DNA of 64,000 nt from Caballeronia calidae. GTDB taxonomy: Bacteria; Pseudomonadota; Gammaproteobacteria; Burkholderiales; Burkholderiaceae. The notes beneath the pieces are model-generated. The model did no database searches. It was not told the origin of the DNA and saw only the letters and a list, made by a program, of their open reading frames with translations. This document shows, in pieces, positions 9,676 through 17,047 of this stretch (positions are counted from its first letter, which is position 1; each line of letters starts with the position of its first letter). The stretch covers positions 62,001 to 126,000 of the forward strand of contig NZ_FCOX02000012.1 in NCBI RefSeq assembly GCF_900044055.2, in the 5' to 3' direction. Position numbers and translations under genes: made by a program.

Positions 9676-10274
9676 AGCACTGCCCCTGTGCGGGGCGGCA
9701 GTCACTTTCTTTGCTGCTGCAAAGAAAGTAACCAAAGAAACAGCTTTCCCCAGCCTAAGCACTTCAGGCCGGCCGCGGCACAGAAGATTGCACGTGGTCC
9801 AGCAGTAGCGAGTGCCCTCATAGGCCTAACCGGGCTTGGATCGCGCACGGTCTGACAAGCTAGAAGTTATAGCGCGCTGGTTCAGCACCAAATAGCTCCG
9901 GCACAGCGCTACGCGCTGCCGTTGGGTCTGCAAGGGAAACCAACGGAAGGCAAATGCAGTGAGATGGAAGCGTTAGTAAAGATGCACGCGCATCCCCGAT
10001 GGACCGGTCGGCCGCGAAGCGGGCCGGAGCTATTTGGCGCCTTACCAATCAGTTGAGTGGTGCGATGTGGCAGACCGTGCGCGATCCAAGCCCCGTGAGT
10101 TTTGTGAGGGCACTCGCTACTGCCGGACCACAGCCGTTCTTCTGTGCCGGGGCCGGCATGAAGTACTTTGGATGGGGATAGCTGTTTCTTTGGTTACTTT
10201 CTTTGCAGCAGCAAAGAAAGTGACTGCCGCCCCGCACAGGGGCAGTGCTAATAGACCGACACGAAAACAGGATT
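9651..10274. repeat. Long inverted-repeat element (about 620 bases) without coding capacity
   Basis: The arm at 9651-9857 is repeated in reverse complement at about 10066-10274. The outer 94 bases (9651-9744) are identical in both arms, and two further blocks (TAGCGAGTGCCCTCA; GGGCTTGGATCGCGCACGGT) are conserved inside. A second pair, CCAAATAGCTCCGG at 9888-9901 and its complement at 10024-10037, nests around the centre. Each arm contains a small perfect hairpin (CTTTCTTTGC-TGCT-GCAAAGAAAG). No transposase frame exists. The arm motif is, from memory, a common interspersed sequence in Burkholderia genomes where it is often mis-annotated as short proteins. A mobile or folded-RNA role is unproven. 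Confidence 0.85.
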
Positions 10275-10462
10275 TCACGCACGCACGCGCCCGAGAATAA
10301 ACCAGGCGGCTACCGCCCCGCACAGGGGCAACGCAAATAGACCGACGCGAAATCAGGAAGTCCATAGAAGCGAAAGCAAAACAAACCCTAATTTACGCAC
10401 AACAACCCGCCCTTCCAAACTCCGCAGAACGCCAACAAAACCTGAAGGAAAAAAACCCGCCC

Positions 10463-11257
10463 ATGACTCAAACCGCATTGAACAAATCCCTCGCCGGGAA
10501 AACGGCGCTAGTAACCGGCTCGACGAGCGGAATCGGTTTAGCGATCGCCACCTCGCTGGCCCACGCCGGCGCGAACCTCGTGCTAAACGGCTTCGGCGAC
10601 ATCGACGGCGCGTTGAAGCAAATCGAGGCCACCGGCGTGAAAGCCGCGCATCATCCCGCCGACATGACCAAGCCCGAAGAAATCGAAGCGATGATCTCGT
10701 TCGCGAACGACACCTTCGGCGCCGTCGATATCCTCGTGAACAACGCAGGCATCCAGCACGTCGCGACCATCGACGAATTCCCGGTCGATCGCTGGGACGC
10801 GATCATCGCGATCAATCTGAGCTCGGCGTTCCACACGATGCGTGTCGCGCTGCCGCAGATGCGCGGGCGCAACTGGGGCCGCGTGATCAACATCGCATCG
10901 GTGCACGGGCTCGTCGGCTCGGCGGGCAAATCGGCCTATGTCGCCGCGAAGCACGGCATCCTCGGCCTGACGAAGGTCGCGGCGCTCGAAAACGCCCGCA
11001 CCGGCGTGACCATCAACGCGATCTGCCCGGGCTTCGTGCTCACGCCGCTCGTGCAGAAACAGATCGAAGACCTCGCCGCCCGCGATTCGCTCTCGCCCGA
11101 CGCCGCACGCGCCAAACTGCTCGGCGACAAGCAGCCGTCCGCGCAGTTCGTGACGGCGCAGCAGATCGGCGACATGGCCGTCTTCCTCTGCTCCGACGCC
11201 GCAAGCGAAATGCGCGGCTCGGCGCTGCAGATCGACGGCGGATGGAGCGCGCAGTAA
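10463..11257 (+). CDS. bdhA: D-3-hydroxybutyrate dehydrogenase (SDR)
   Basis: A 264-residue classical short-chain dehydrogenase that oxidises 3-hydroxybutyrate to acetoacetate with NAD+. TGSTSGIG near residue 20 is the nucleotide loop, NNAG the next motif, S-x12-Y-x3-K is present as ASVHGLVGSAGKSAYVAAK, and ICPGFVLTPLV follows. The C-terminal QIDGGWSAQ and the QKQIEDLAARDSLSPDAA segment are typical of bacterial 3-hydroxybutyrate dehydrogenases. It lies on the same strand as the GntP permease but is separated by the inverted-repeat element, so shared transcription from the sigma-54 promoter is uncertain. Confidence 0.9.
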   Translation: MTQTALNKSLAGKTALVTGSTSGIGLAIATSLAHAGANLVLNGFGDIDGALKQIEATGVKAAHHPADMTKPEEIEAMISFANDTFGAVDILVNNAGIQHVATIDEFPVDRWDAIIAINLSSAFHTMRVALPQMRGRNWGRVINIASVHGLVGSAGKSAYVAAKHGILGLTKVAALENARTGVTINAICPGFVLTPLVQKQIEDLAARDSLSPDAARAKLLGDKQPSAQFVTAQQIGDMAVFLCSDAASEMRGSALQIDGGWSAQ

Positions 11258-11314
11258 GCAAAGCGCCCTATCGGCGACATTCCGCCGCACTTGAGCGTTT
11301 CATTCGCATTCCCC

Positions 11315-11342
11315 TAAAGATCGTGGGGACAAAGGCCGTTAT
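11315..11342 (+). promoter_or_regulatory. Possible FliA (sigma-28) promoter
   Basis: TAAA at 11315-11318 and GCCGTTAT at 11335-11342 resemble the TAAA-N15-GCCGATAA flagellar promoter, but the spacer is 16 and two of the eight -10 bases differ. A chemoreceptor gene follows, which fits. Confidence 0.4.
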
Positions 11343-11410
11343 GTCCTTGTAATTCGAAGCGCGCCGCCCGTCGTCCGGGCGGCGCGCGCATCGGAAGAGA
11401 ACAAGGACAT
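11341..11410 (+). promoter_or_regulatory. Long stem-loop over the chemoreceptor ribosome site
   Basis: ATGTCCTTGT (11341-11350) is the exact complement of ACAAGGACAT (11401-11410), which holds the AAGGA ribosome site directly before the ATG at 11412. Inside, GCGCGCCGCCCG-type bases 11359-11370 pair with 11376-11387 over 12 bases. No T tract follows, so it is not an ordinary terminator. If both arms are transcribed, the ribosome site would be paired. The possible FliA start near 11349 would exclude part of the outer arm. Confidence 0.55.
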
Positions 11411-11411
11411 C

Positions 11412-12974
11412 ATGCGCAACAACCAGCCCGTCACCCAGCAAGAGTTCGATTACCCCGCCTCGGAGATGCTCGTCTCCGCGACCGATCTCTCCGGCAACAT
11501 CCAGTACTGCAATCCGGCGTTCGTCTCAGTGTCCGGCTTCTCGCGCGAGGCGCTGATTGGGCAGCCGCACAACGTCATCCGTCATCCCGACATGCCGCGC
11601 GAAGCCTTCGCCGATCTCTGGTCGACGGTCCGCGCCGGCCGCTCGTGGACCGCGCTCGTGAAAAACCGCCGCAAGAACGGCGACCATTACTGGGTGCGCG
11701 CGAACGTGACGCCCGTGATGGAGCACGGCAAGGTCGTCGGCTATCTCTCCGTGCGCGTGAAACCGACGCGCGAGGAAGTGCGCGAAGCGAGCGCGCTGTA
11801 TGCGCAGATGAAGGCGGGCAACGCGCCGCACAGGCTCGTGCGCGGCGCGCTCGTGAAGGGCGGTCTCGCGGGCCGGCTCGCCGCGCTTGCGCACATGCCG
11901 GTGAGCGCGCGCTGCGGCGCAGCCTTCGCCGCCGTGCCCGTCGCGACGCTGATCGCGGGCCTCGTCGGCTGGCGCGGCGCGCCGCCGCTTTCCTTCTGGT
12001 GCGCGTTCGGCGCGAGCGCGGCAGTGAGCTTCGCGGCGTGGCTCGCGCTGTCGCGTCAGGTGGATGCCCCCGTGCGCACGATGTCCGGCTTCGCGGCGCG
12101 CATGGCCGCGGGCGATCTGACCGTCGAGATGCCCGATATCGCCCGCCGCGACGATCTCGGCGACGTGCAGCGCGCGCTCGGCCAGTTGAAGGCGAATCTC
12201 GCGGCGATCGTGTTCGACGTGCGCGGCCAGATCGGCGGCATGCTCGACGCCGCAAACGAGATTTCGAGCGGCAACACGGACCTGTCGCGCCGCACGGAGA
12301 TGCAGGCGGCCTCGCTCGAACAGACCGCCGCGACGATGGACCAGCTGACCACGACCGTCCAGGGCAACGCCGACGCCACCGTGCGCGCGCTGGAGCTCGT
12401 GAAGGAAGCGCAGGCCGCGGCCGACGACGGCGGGCGCATCGCGAGCCAGGTCGAGCAGACGATGGCGGGCATCACGGCGGCGTCGCGGCGCATCGCGGAC
12501 ATCACCGATGTCATCGACGGCATCGCATTCCAGACCAATATTCTCGCGCTGAACGCGGCGGTCGAAGCGGCGCGCGCGGGCGAGGCCGGCCGCTCGTTCG
12601 CGGTCGTCGCGACCGAAGTGCGCAACCTGGCGCAGCGCTGCGCGGCATCGGCGAAGGAAATCGAAGGCGTGGTGGCGACGAGCGTCGCGCAGATCGCGGA
12701 AGGCACGAACCTCGTCTCGCGCACGACGAGCCAGATGCGCGCGATCGACGAAGCCGTGAACCGCGTATCGACGATCATCATGGAGGTCGCGAAGGCGAGC
12801 GGCGAGCAGGCCGACGGCATCGCGCAGGTGAATCAGGCGGTCGCGCATCTCGACGACTCGACCCAGCAGAACGCCGCGCTCGTCGAGCAGGCGGCGGCCA
12901 CCGCGCAGCGCCTCGCGGAACGCGCCGTGGTGCTCGACGAAGCCGTGCGCCTCTTTACCGTGGCGAAGGCTTAG
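11412..12974 (+). CDS. Methyl-accepting chemotaxis protein with N-terminal PAS domain (Aer-like)
   Basis: A 520-residue chemoreceptor. Residues about 20-115 form an Aer-type PAS domain (ATDLSGNIQYCNPAFVSVSGFSREALIGQPHN; later NGDHYWVRANVTPV). Two hydrophobic stretches near 165-215 form a membrane hairpin, followed by a HAMP region. The signalling tip is present (IAFQTNILALNAAVEAARAGEAGRSFAVVATEVRNLAQR). There is no periplasmic ligand domain and no C-terminal CheR-binding pentapeptide. By analogy to Aer it may sense redox state through a PAS-bound flavin. AAGGA precedes the ATG inside a long hairpin. Confidence 0.93.
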   Translation: MRNNQPVTQQEFDYPASEMLVSATDLSGNIQYCNPAFVSVSGFSREALIGQPHNVIRHPDMPREAFADLWSTVRAGRSWTALVKNRRKNGDHYWVRANVTPVMEHGKVVGYLSVRVKPTREEVREASALYAQMKAGNAPHRLVRGALVKGGLAGRLAALAHMPVSARCGAAFAAVPVATLIAGLVGWRGAPPLSFWCAFGASAAVSFAAWLALSRQVDAPVRTMSGFAARMAAGDLTVEMPDIARRDDLGDVQRALGQLKANLAAIVFDVRGQIGGMLDAANEISSGNTDLSRRTEMQAASLEQTAATMDQLTTTVQGNADATVRALELVKEAQAAADDGGRIASQVEQTMAGITAASRRIADITDVIDGIAFQTNILALNAAVEAARAGEAGRSFAVVATEVRNLAQRCAASAKEIEGVVATSVAQIAEGTNLVSRTTSQMRAIDEAVNRVSTIIMEVAKASGEQADGIAQVNQAVAHLDDSTQQNAALVEQAAATAQRLAERAVVLDEAVRLFTVAKA

Positions 12975-13028
12975 GAAAGCGCGCATCGCTTGGTACTATC
13001 GGAGCATTGCCAACGAGGAGTGTCTCCG

Positions 13029-13262
13029 ATGACCGCTGAGAACAATCGCGCGGAAGAAGCGCGAGCGATGGAACGTATCGTCAACGCGACGCGCCAGGTT
13101 CAGTCCGCCTTTCTCGCGCTGCAGAAGCAGTTTCCGCCCGAAGGCGACGGCCGCCCGTCGCAGATGGCGCTGCAGACCTTCGACGCCGCGCTTCAGGAAC
13201 TCGAAGACGCGCAGGCGGCCTTCGACACCATGCTCAACGATCTGTTCGACGGCAACCGCTGA
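13029..13262 (+). CDS. Small helical protein, unknown function
   Basis: A 77-residue soluble, acidic, all-helical protein (MTAENNRAEEARAMERIVNATRQ, later QTFDAALQELEDAQAAFDTMLNDLF). The ATG follows GAGGAG by ten bases; the frame is also open a little upstream without a start signal. It lies 54 bases after the chemoreceptor on the same strand and may be co-transcribed. No family recognised. Confidence 0.7.
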   Translation: MTAENNRAEEARAMERIVNATRQVQSAFLALQKQFPPEGDGRPSQMALQTFDAALQELEDAQAAFDTMLNDLFDGNR

Positions 13263-13289
13263 CGCGCCGCGTCCGGCATCACGCCGGCT

Positions 13290-15290
13290 TCACGCATTGC
13301 GCAGCTCGGGCACGTCTTCCTGCGGGCCGCTCAGCGCGGCTTCGCTGCCCGTGTCGGTCAGGCCCGCCCACGGCACGCCGTCGGTGGATTGACGGCGCGC
13401 GGCGGCCACGCACGCCTCCACCAGTTCCTTGAACGACACCGCCGCCGAACTCGTGCGCACGAGCACTTCACCTTGCAGCGGGCTTTCGGGAAACACCAGT
13501 CCGACGATCAGTTCCGCCGATGGCGCCCGCTGATGCAGACGCCGCAGCAGATTGCGCAGATACGGCGGCGACTCGGCCGCATCGAACGACACCACGCAGA
13601 TGATCGACACGCCCGCGAGATCGACTTCGCCGAAGCGCCCGCGCGAGAAGCGCTCATAGCCCGCGAAGTCCGCGTGAAGGCCGTGCTTGCGAAAGAGCTG
13701 AACGGCGATGGTCGCGGCGAGATCGTCCAGCTCGCTTCGCCCCGCGATGCACAGCACCGATGCGGTATGCCCTTCCTTCTCGGCATCGAAGCGCGCGGGC
13801 GGCATCTCGGGCGCGAGCTTCGATGCTTCGTCCGACGACTCGAAGCTCGCGGGCAATTCTTCCTTCGGCGTGACGGTGACGGCCGTGTCTTCCGCATCCT
13901 CCAGCCCTTCGATGATGTCGAGCGCCGACTCGTTGATGCGCCGCAACTGGTCCGCCGTCACGACGCCGCGCAGCACGTCGTTGTGGGCGTAGCGCAGGCC
14001 TTCGAGCGCGACTTCGTCGTAGTAGGCGATCAGCGAGCGCTCCTTCAGCAGTGTCTCGGCCTGCACGAGCGCTTCGTCGGGATCGTTGGCGAGCAGGCGC
14101 TGATAGAAGTTTTCGGCGGGCGTGAGCGCGGGCCTGTCGCCGAACAGCACGTCGAGAAATTCGAGGCGGTCGACGTGACGGCCGAGAATCACGAGGCACA
14201 GCGTGAGCGGCGTCGAAAGCACGAGGCCGATCGGCCCCCAGATCCAGCTCCAGAAGATCGCCGCGACGATCACCGCGAACGGCGACAGCCCCGTGCTGTG
14301 TCCATAGAGCAGCGGCTCGACGACCTGACCGGCCACGATATCCGTCACGCCGAAGAGCACGATGGTCCACACGAGCATCGCCCAGCCCGGCCCGACCGCC
14401 GCCGCGAACACGACCGCGATGATCGCCGCGATCCACGTCCCGACATAGGGCACGAAGCGCAGCAGCGCGGTCATCACGCCGAACAGCAACGCGCCCGGCA
14501 CGCCGATGATCACGAGCCCGATCGAAATGACGATGCCCACGCCCACGTTGATGCCGAGTTGCGCGAGAAAGTAGCGCGACAGGCGCCGCGCGGCCTCGTC
14601 CATCGCGGTGGTCGCGCGATGCAGATCGCGCGAGCCGAAGAGGCGGATCAGCCGGTCGCGCAAATCCTCGCGCTGCAAAAGGATGAACACCGCGACCACG
14701 AGCACGATGCCCGTGGTTTCCAGCGGGCTGATGACCGGCGACAGAAAGCGCTGCGCGAGCTCCAGCGGCGTCGGCGTGGGCTGGTGCACTTCGACGGGCA
14801 TCGGCTGATCGATCGGCGATGCCGCCGGGTTGTCCTCGTTCTTCGGCTCCTGCTCGCGCGCGGGCGACAGGCGCTTCAGCGCACGCGATGCGCGGCCCAG
14901 AAACTCGTCGGCGCGGCCGACGGTCATCTTCTGCACGGTGTCGATCTTGCGCTCGACCGCGACCTGATATTTCGGCAGATCGCCCGCGAGCTGCGCGACC
15001 TGCGCGCCGATCAGCGCGCCGACGGCCGTCAGCACGGAAAGCGCGATCACCACCGCGACGATCACCGACGGCACCTGTCCGAAGCGCAAGCGGCGCAGAA
15101 AGTCGACGAAAGGCGCGAGCAAAAAGCTCAACAGAATCGCGAGGATGATCGGAATCATCACCGCGCGCCCGAAGTACAGCGCGCATATGACGACGACGCC
15201 CGTCACCAGCGACGCCAGCGCGCGCACGCCGGGCGTTTCGGGCGGCAGGATCTTTGCGGGTGGCCGGCGCGGCCCGGGTGCTTGCGGCAT
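13290..15290 (-). CDS. AI-2E-family (PerM/YdiK-type) membrane protein with large C-terminal domain
   Basis: A 666-residue protein; the start MPQAPGPRRPPAKILPPETPG was chosen as the last Met before the first membrane segment. Residues 25-400 form the eight-segment transporter core (ALYFGRAVMIPIILAILLSFLLAPFVDFLRR at the start, LRFVPYVGTWIAAIIAVVFA and EPLLYGHSTGLSPFAVIVAAIFWSWIWG later). A charged Pro/Glu loop lies near 150-190. The last 260 residues are cytoplasmic; the final part (TASVLCIAGRSELDDLAATIAVQLFRKHG, SIICVVSFDAAESPPYLRNLLRRL) looks like a Rossmann or B12-binding-like fold, making it much longer than plain family members (about 350). Substrate unknown. Confidence 0.85.
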   Translation of the reverse strand: MPQAPGPRRPPAKILPPETPGVRALASLVTGVVVICALYFGRAVMIPIILAILLSFLLAPFVDFLRRLRFGQVPSVIVAVVIALSVLTAVGALIGAQVAQLAGDLPKYQVAVERKIDTVQKMTVGRADEFLGRASRALKRLSPAREQEPKNEDNPAASPIDQPMPVEVHQPTPTPLELAQRFLSPVISPLETTGIVLVVAVFILLQREDLRDRLIRLFGSRDLHRATTAMDEAARRLSRYFLAQLGINVGVGIVISIGLVIIGVPGALLFGVMTALLRFVPYVGTWIAAIIAVVFAAAVGPGWAMLVWTIVLFGVTDIVAGQVVEPLLYGHSTGLSPFAVIVAAIFWSWIWGPIGLVLSTPLTLCLVILGRHVDRLEFLDVLFGDRPALTPAENFYQRLLANDPDEALVQAETLLKERSLIAYYDEVALEGLRYAHNDVLRGVVTADQLRRINESALDIIEGLEDAEDTAVTVTPKEELPASFESSDEASKLAPEMPPARFDAEKEGHTASVLCIAGRSELDDLAATIAVQLFRKHGLHADFAGYERFSRGRFGEVDLAGVSIICVVSFDAAESPPYLRNLLRRLHQRAPSAELIVGLVFPESPLQGEVLVRTSSAAVSFKELVEACVAAARRQSTDGVPWAGLTDTGSEAALSGPQEDVPELRNA

Positions 15291-15419
15291 GGGTAACGGC
15301 TCGCTTTCAGGATGAAGTCGCGCGGCGCACGGCATGCCGTGGCACGGCCGGCTTGATTGCGGGAGCAAGGAACGATCAAGCAAGGCACGTGCCGTCGCGA
15401 ACGTGCGGATCGCGCCTGG

Positions 15420-15480
15420 GGTGAGGCTATTCGGGAGCCGAATTCTACTTCATCGCCACAACGGTGAGGAGATTCGGGAG
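15420..15480 (+). repeat. Two dispersed iteron-like repeats
   Basis: GGTGAGGCTATTCGGGAG (15420-15437) and GGTGAGGAGATTCGGGAG (15463-15480) are direct repeats 43 bases apart, about four helical turns. They lie in the 323-base gene-free stretch 15291-15613 between the divergently oriented AI-2E-type gene and the DUF1289 gene. Both match the right-end origin iterons. Confidence 0.88.
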
Positions 15481-15613
15481 CGATGATTGCGCAGCGCGAT
15501 CGGTGGTCTATGGGCGTCATCGAGACAATCAGTTGGATGCGCGGGCACGGCGCGTGCGAAATTGTCGATCCCGCATCAAAGGCTCACACCGCAGCCGTTC
15601 ACGGAAAAACATC

Positions 15614-15796
15614 ATGGGAGTGGAGTCACCCTGCATCAACATCTGCAAGTTCGACGAGAAGACCGGCTTCTGCATCGGCTGCCTGCGCACCAGGGACGAG
15701 TGCAAGCAATGGAAGAAGATGAAGGACAAGCATCGCGTTCGCATCATCGATGAAAGGCCGAAGCGCAAGGCGAAACTCAGGAAGCACGGGAAGTAG
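15614..15796 (+). CDS. DUF1289 family protein
   Basis: A 60-residue basic protein (MGVESPCINICKFDEKTGFCIGCLRTRDECKQWKK). The pattern C7-x3-C11-x8-C20-x2-C23 plus a further Cys is the DUF1289 signature and suggests metal or Fe-S binding. The C terminus is rich in Lys/Arg. The start is the Met directly before the conserved region; the ribosome site is poor (ACGGAAAAAC upstream). Function unknown. Confidence 0.85.
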   Translation: MGVESPCINICKFDEKTGFCIGCLRTRDECKQWKKMKDKHRVRIIDERPKRKAKLRKHGK

Positions 15797-15898
15797 GCAT
15801 CGCGAAAGGACAAATGCTGGACTGGTCGGCGTCAGGGTGATGCGCCTCCCACGCCGCGCGCGGACTACACTGAATTGGGCTTTGCAGGGAGTTCAGCC

Positions 15899-16195
15899 AT
15901 GAAAGTGACCGCATTGGTTTTGGCATCGGCCTTCGTTTCGACGTCCGCTTTCGCGCAATTGCATCCGAGCGTCGAAACTGACATGTACGCGCCGCAAAAC
16001 AGCACGAAGCTCATGCCGAACGCACCGCTCGGCAGTCAGTATCCGACGCACGGCAACGCGCAAGCCGGCGAACTCAATCTCAATCCGAGCGATCCGCGCG
16101 CTCAACTCGTCAACGGCCTGCCGAACAACGCGAACAGCGGCGGCTACGGCTCGCCGCTCGCGGGCAACAAGGCGAATGTGCCTCGCGGCGAATGA
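15899..16195 (+). CDS. Small secreted protein, 98 residues
   Basis: The start MKVTALVLASAFVSTSAFAQ follows CAGGGAG, and residues 1-19 form a Sec signal peptide with AFA-Q cleavage. The mature part is rich in Asn, Pro and Gly (NAPLGSQYPTHGNAQAGELNLNPSDPRAQLVNGLPNNANSGGYG) and is probably disordered in the periplasm. It resembles other short exported Burkholderiaceae proteins but no defined family was recognised. Confidence 0.75.
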   Translation: MKVTALVLASAFVSTSAFAQLHPSVETDMYAPQNSTKLMPNAPLGSQYPTHGNAQAGELNLNPSDPRAQLVNGLPNNANSGGYGSPLAGNKANVPRGE

Positions 16196-16355
16196 AGACA
16201 ACGTGAGATAAAGGCCCATAATCGCGCTCACCGTTCTCGTTTCGAGAACAGTTAATTTAAATTCCCTGCCATTCCGCTTTTTCGCGCAAGAACCCATACT
16301 TGATTCACACGACGGGAACCTCTCCCGCCGACACGATCAACCAAGGGAACTTGCC

Positions 16356-16976
16356 ATGAAGCTTTACTACCATCCGCTGTCCGGCCATGCGCACCGCGCA
16401 CTTCTGTTCCTCAATGTGCTTGCGATCGACCATGAAGAAGCATTCGTCGATCTCGCGGCGGCCGAGCACAAGACGCCCGAGTACCTCAAGCTGAACTGCT
16501 TCGGGCAGGTTCCCGTGCTCGTCGATGGCGACACCGTGATCGCCGATTCGAACGCGATTCTTGTCTATCTCGCCAAAAAATCCGGCGATACGACATGGCT
16601 GCCCGAAACGCCCGCCGAAGCCGCCGCGGTGCAGCGCTGGCTGTCGGTCGCGGCGGGCCAGATCGCGTTCGGCCCGGCGGCCGCGCGTCTCATCACCGTG
16701 TTCGGCGCGAAGTTCAATGCGGAGGAAGTCATCGCCCGCGCGCACAACGTGCTCAAGGTGATCGATTCGGAACTCGCGAACCGCGACTGGATCGCCGATA
16801 TCGGCAGCACGCATCCGACCATCGCGGATATCGCGCTCTACAGCTACATCGCGAGCGCGCCCGAAGGCAACGTCGATCTCTCCGCTTACGCGAACGTGAA
16901 TGCGTGGCTGAAGCGCGTCGAAGCGCTGCCCGGCTTCGTTCCGTTCCAAAAGACGGCCGCGGGTCTCGCGGCGTAA
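16356..16976 (+). CDS. Glutathione S-transferase
   Basis: A 206-residue cytoplasmic GST. The N-terminal thioredoxin-like domain reads [33 protein letters not shown], with [29 protein letters not shown] giving the cis-Pro and the Asp-Ser glutathione site. The all-helical C-terminal domain has the [16 protein letters not shown]-capping motif. It conjugates or reduces electrophiles with glutathione; the exact substrate is not readable. It precedes the three-domain oxidoreductase on the same strand by 71 bases and may share its transcript. Confidence 0.9.
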   Translation: MKLYYHPLSGHAHRALLFLNVLAIDHEEAFVDLAAAEHKTPEYLKLNCFGQVPVLVDGDTVIADSNAILVYLAKKSGDTTWLPETPAEAAAVQRWLSVAAGQIAFGPAAARLITVFGAKFNAEEVIARAHNVLKVIDSELANRDWIADIGSTHPTIADIALYSYIASAPEGNVDLSAYANVNAWLKRVEALPGFVPFQKTAAGLAA

Positions 16977-17047
16977 AGTGAGCGCGGCGGCTGCGCGCTT
17001 TTCACCTTGCGCCCTGCCGCCGCGCCTGAACCGAAGAGGCATCGATC

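Noticed and set aside
9502-9762. Several short overlapping frames on both strands across the tandem repeats and inverted-repeat arms (also 10034-10365)
   Set aside because: They encode the same repetitive peptide in different phases, lack ribosome sites, and follow the repeat rather than any conserved protein.
11341-11352. A minimal frame ATG TCC TTG TAA before the chemoreceptor
   Set aside because: Four codons with no ribosome site; the bases are better explained as the left arm of the leader hairpin.
13389-15296. A 635-codon plus-strand open frame
   Set aside because: Shadow of the AI-2E-type membrane protein; composition dominated by Arg and His with no start signal.
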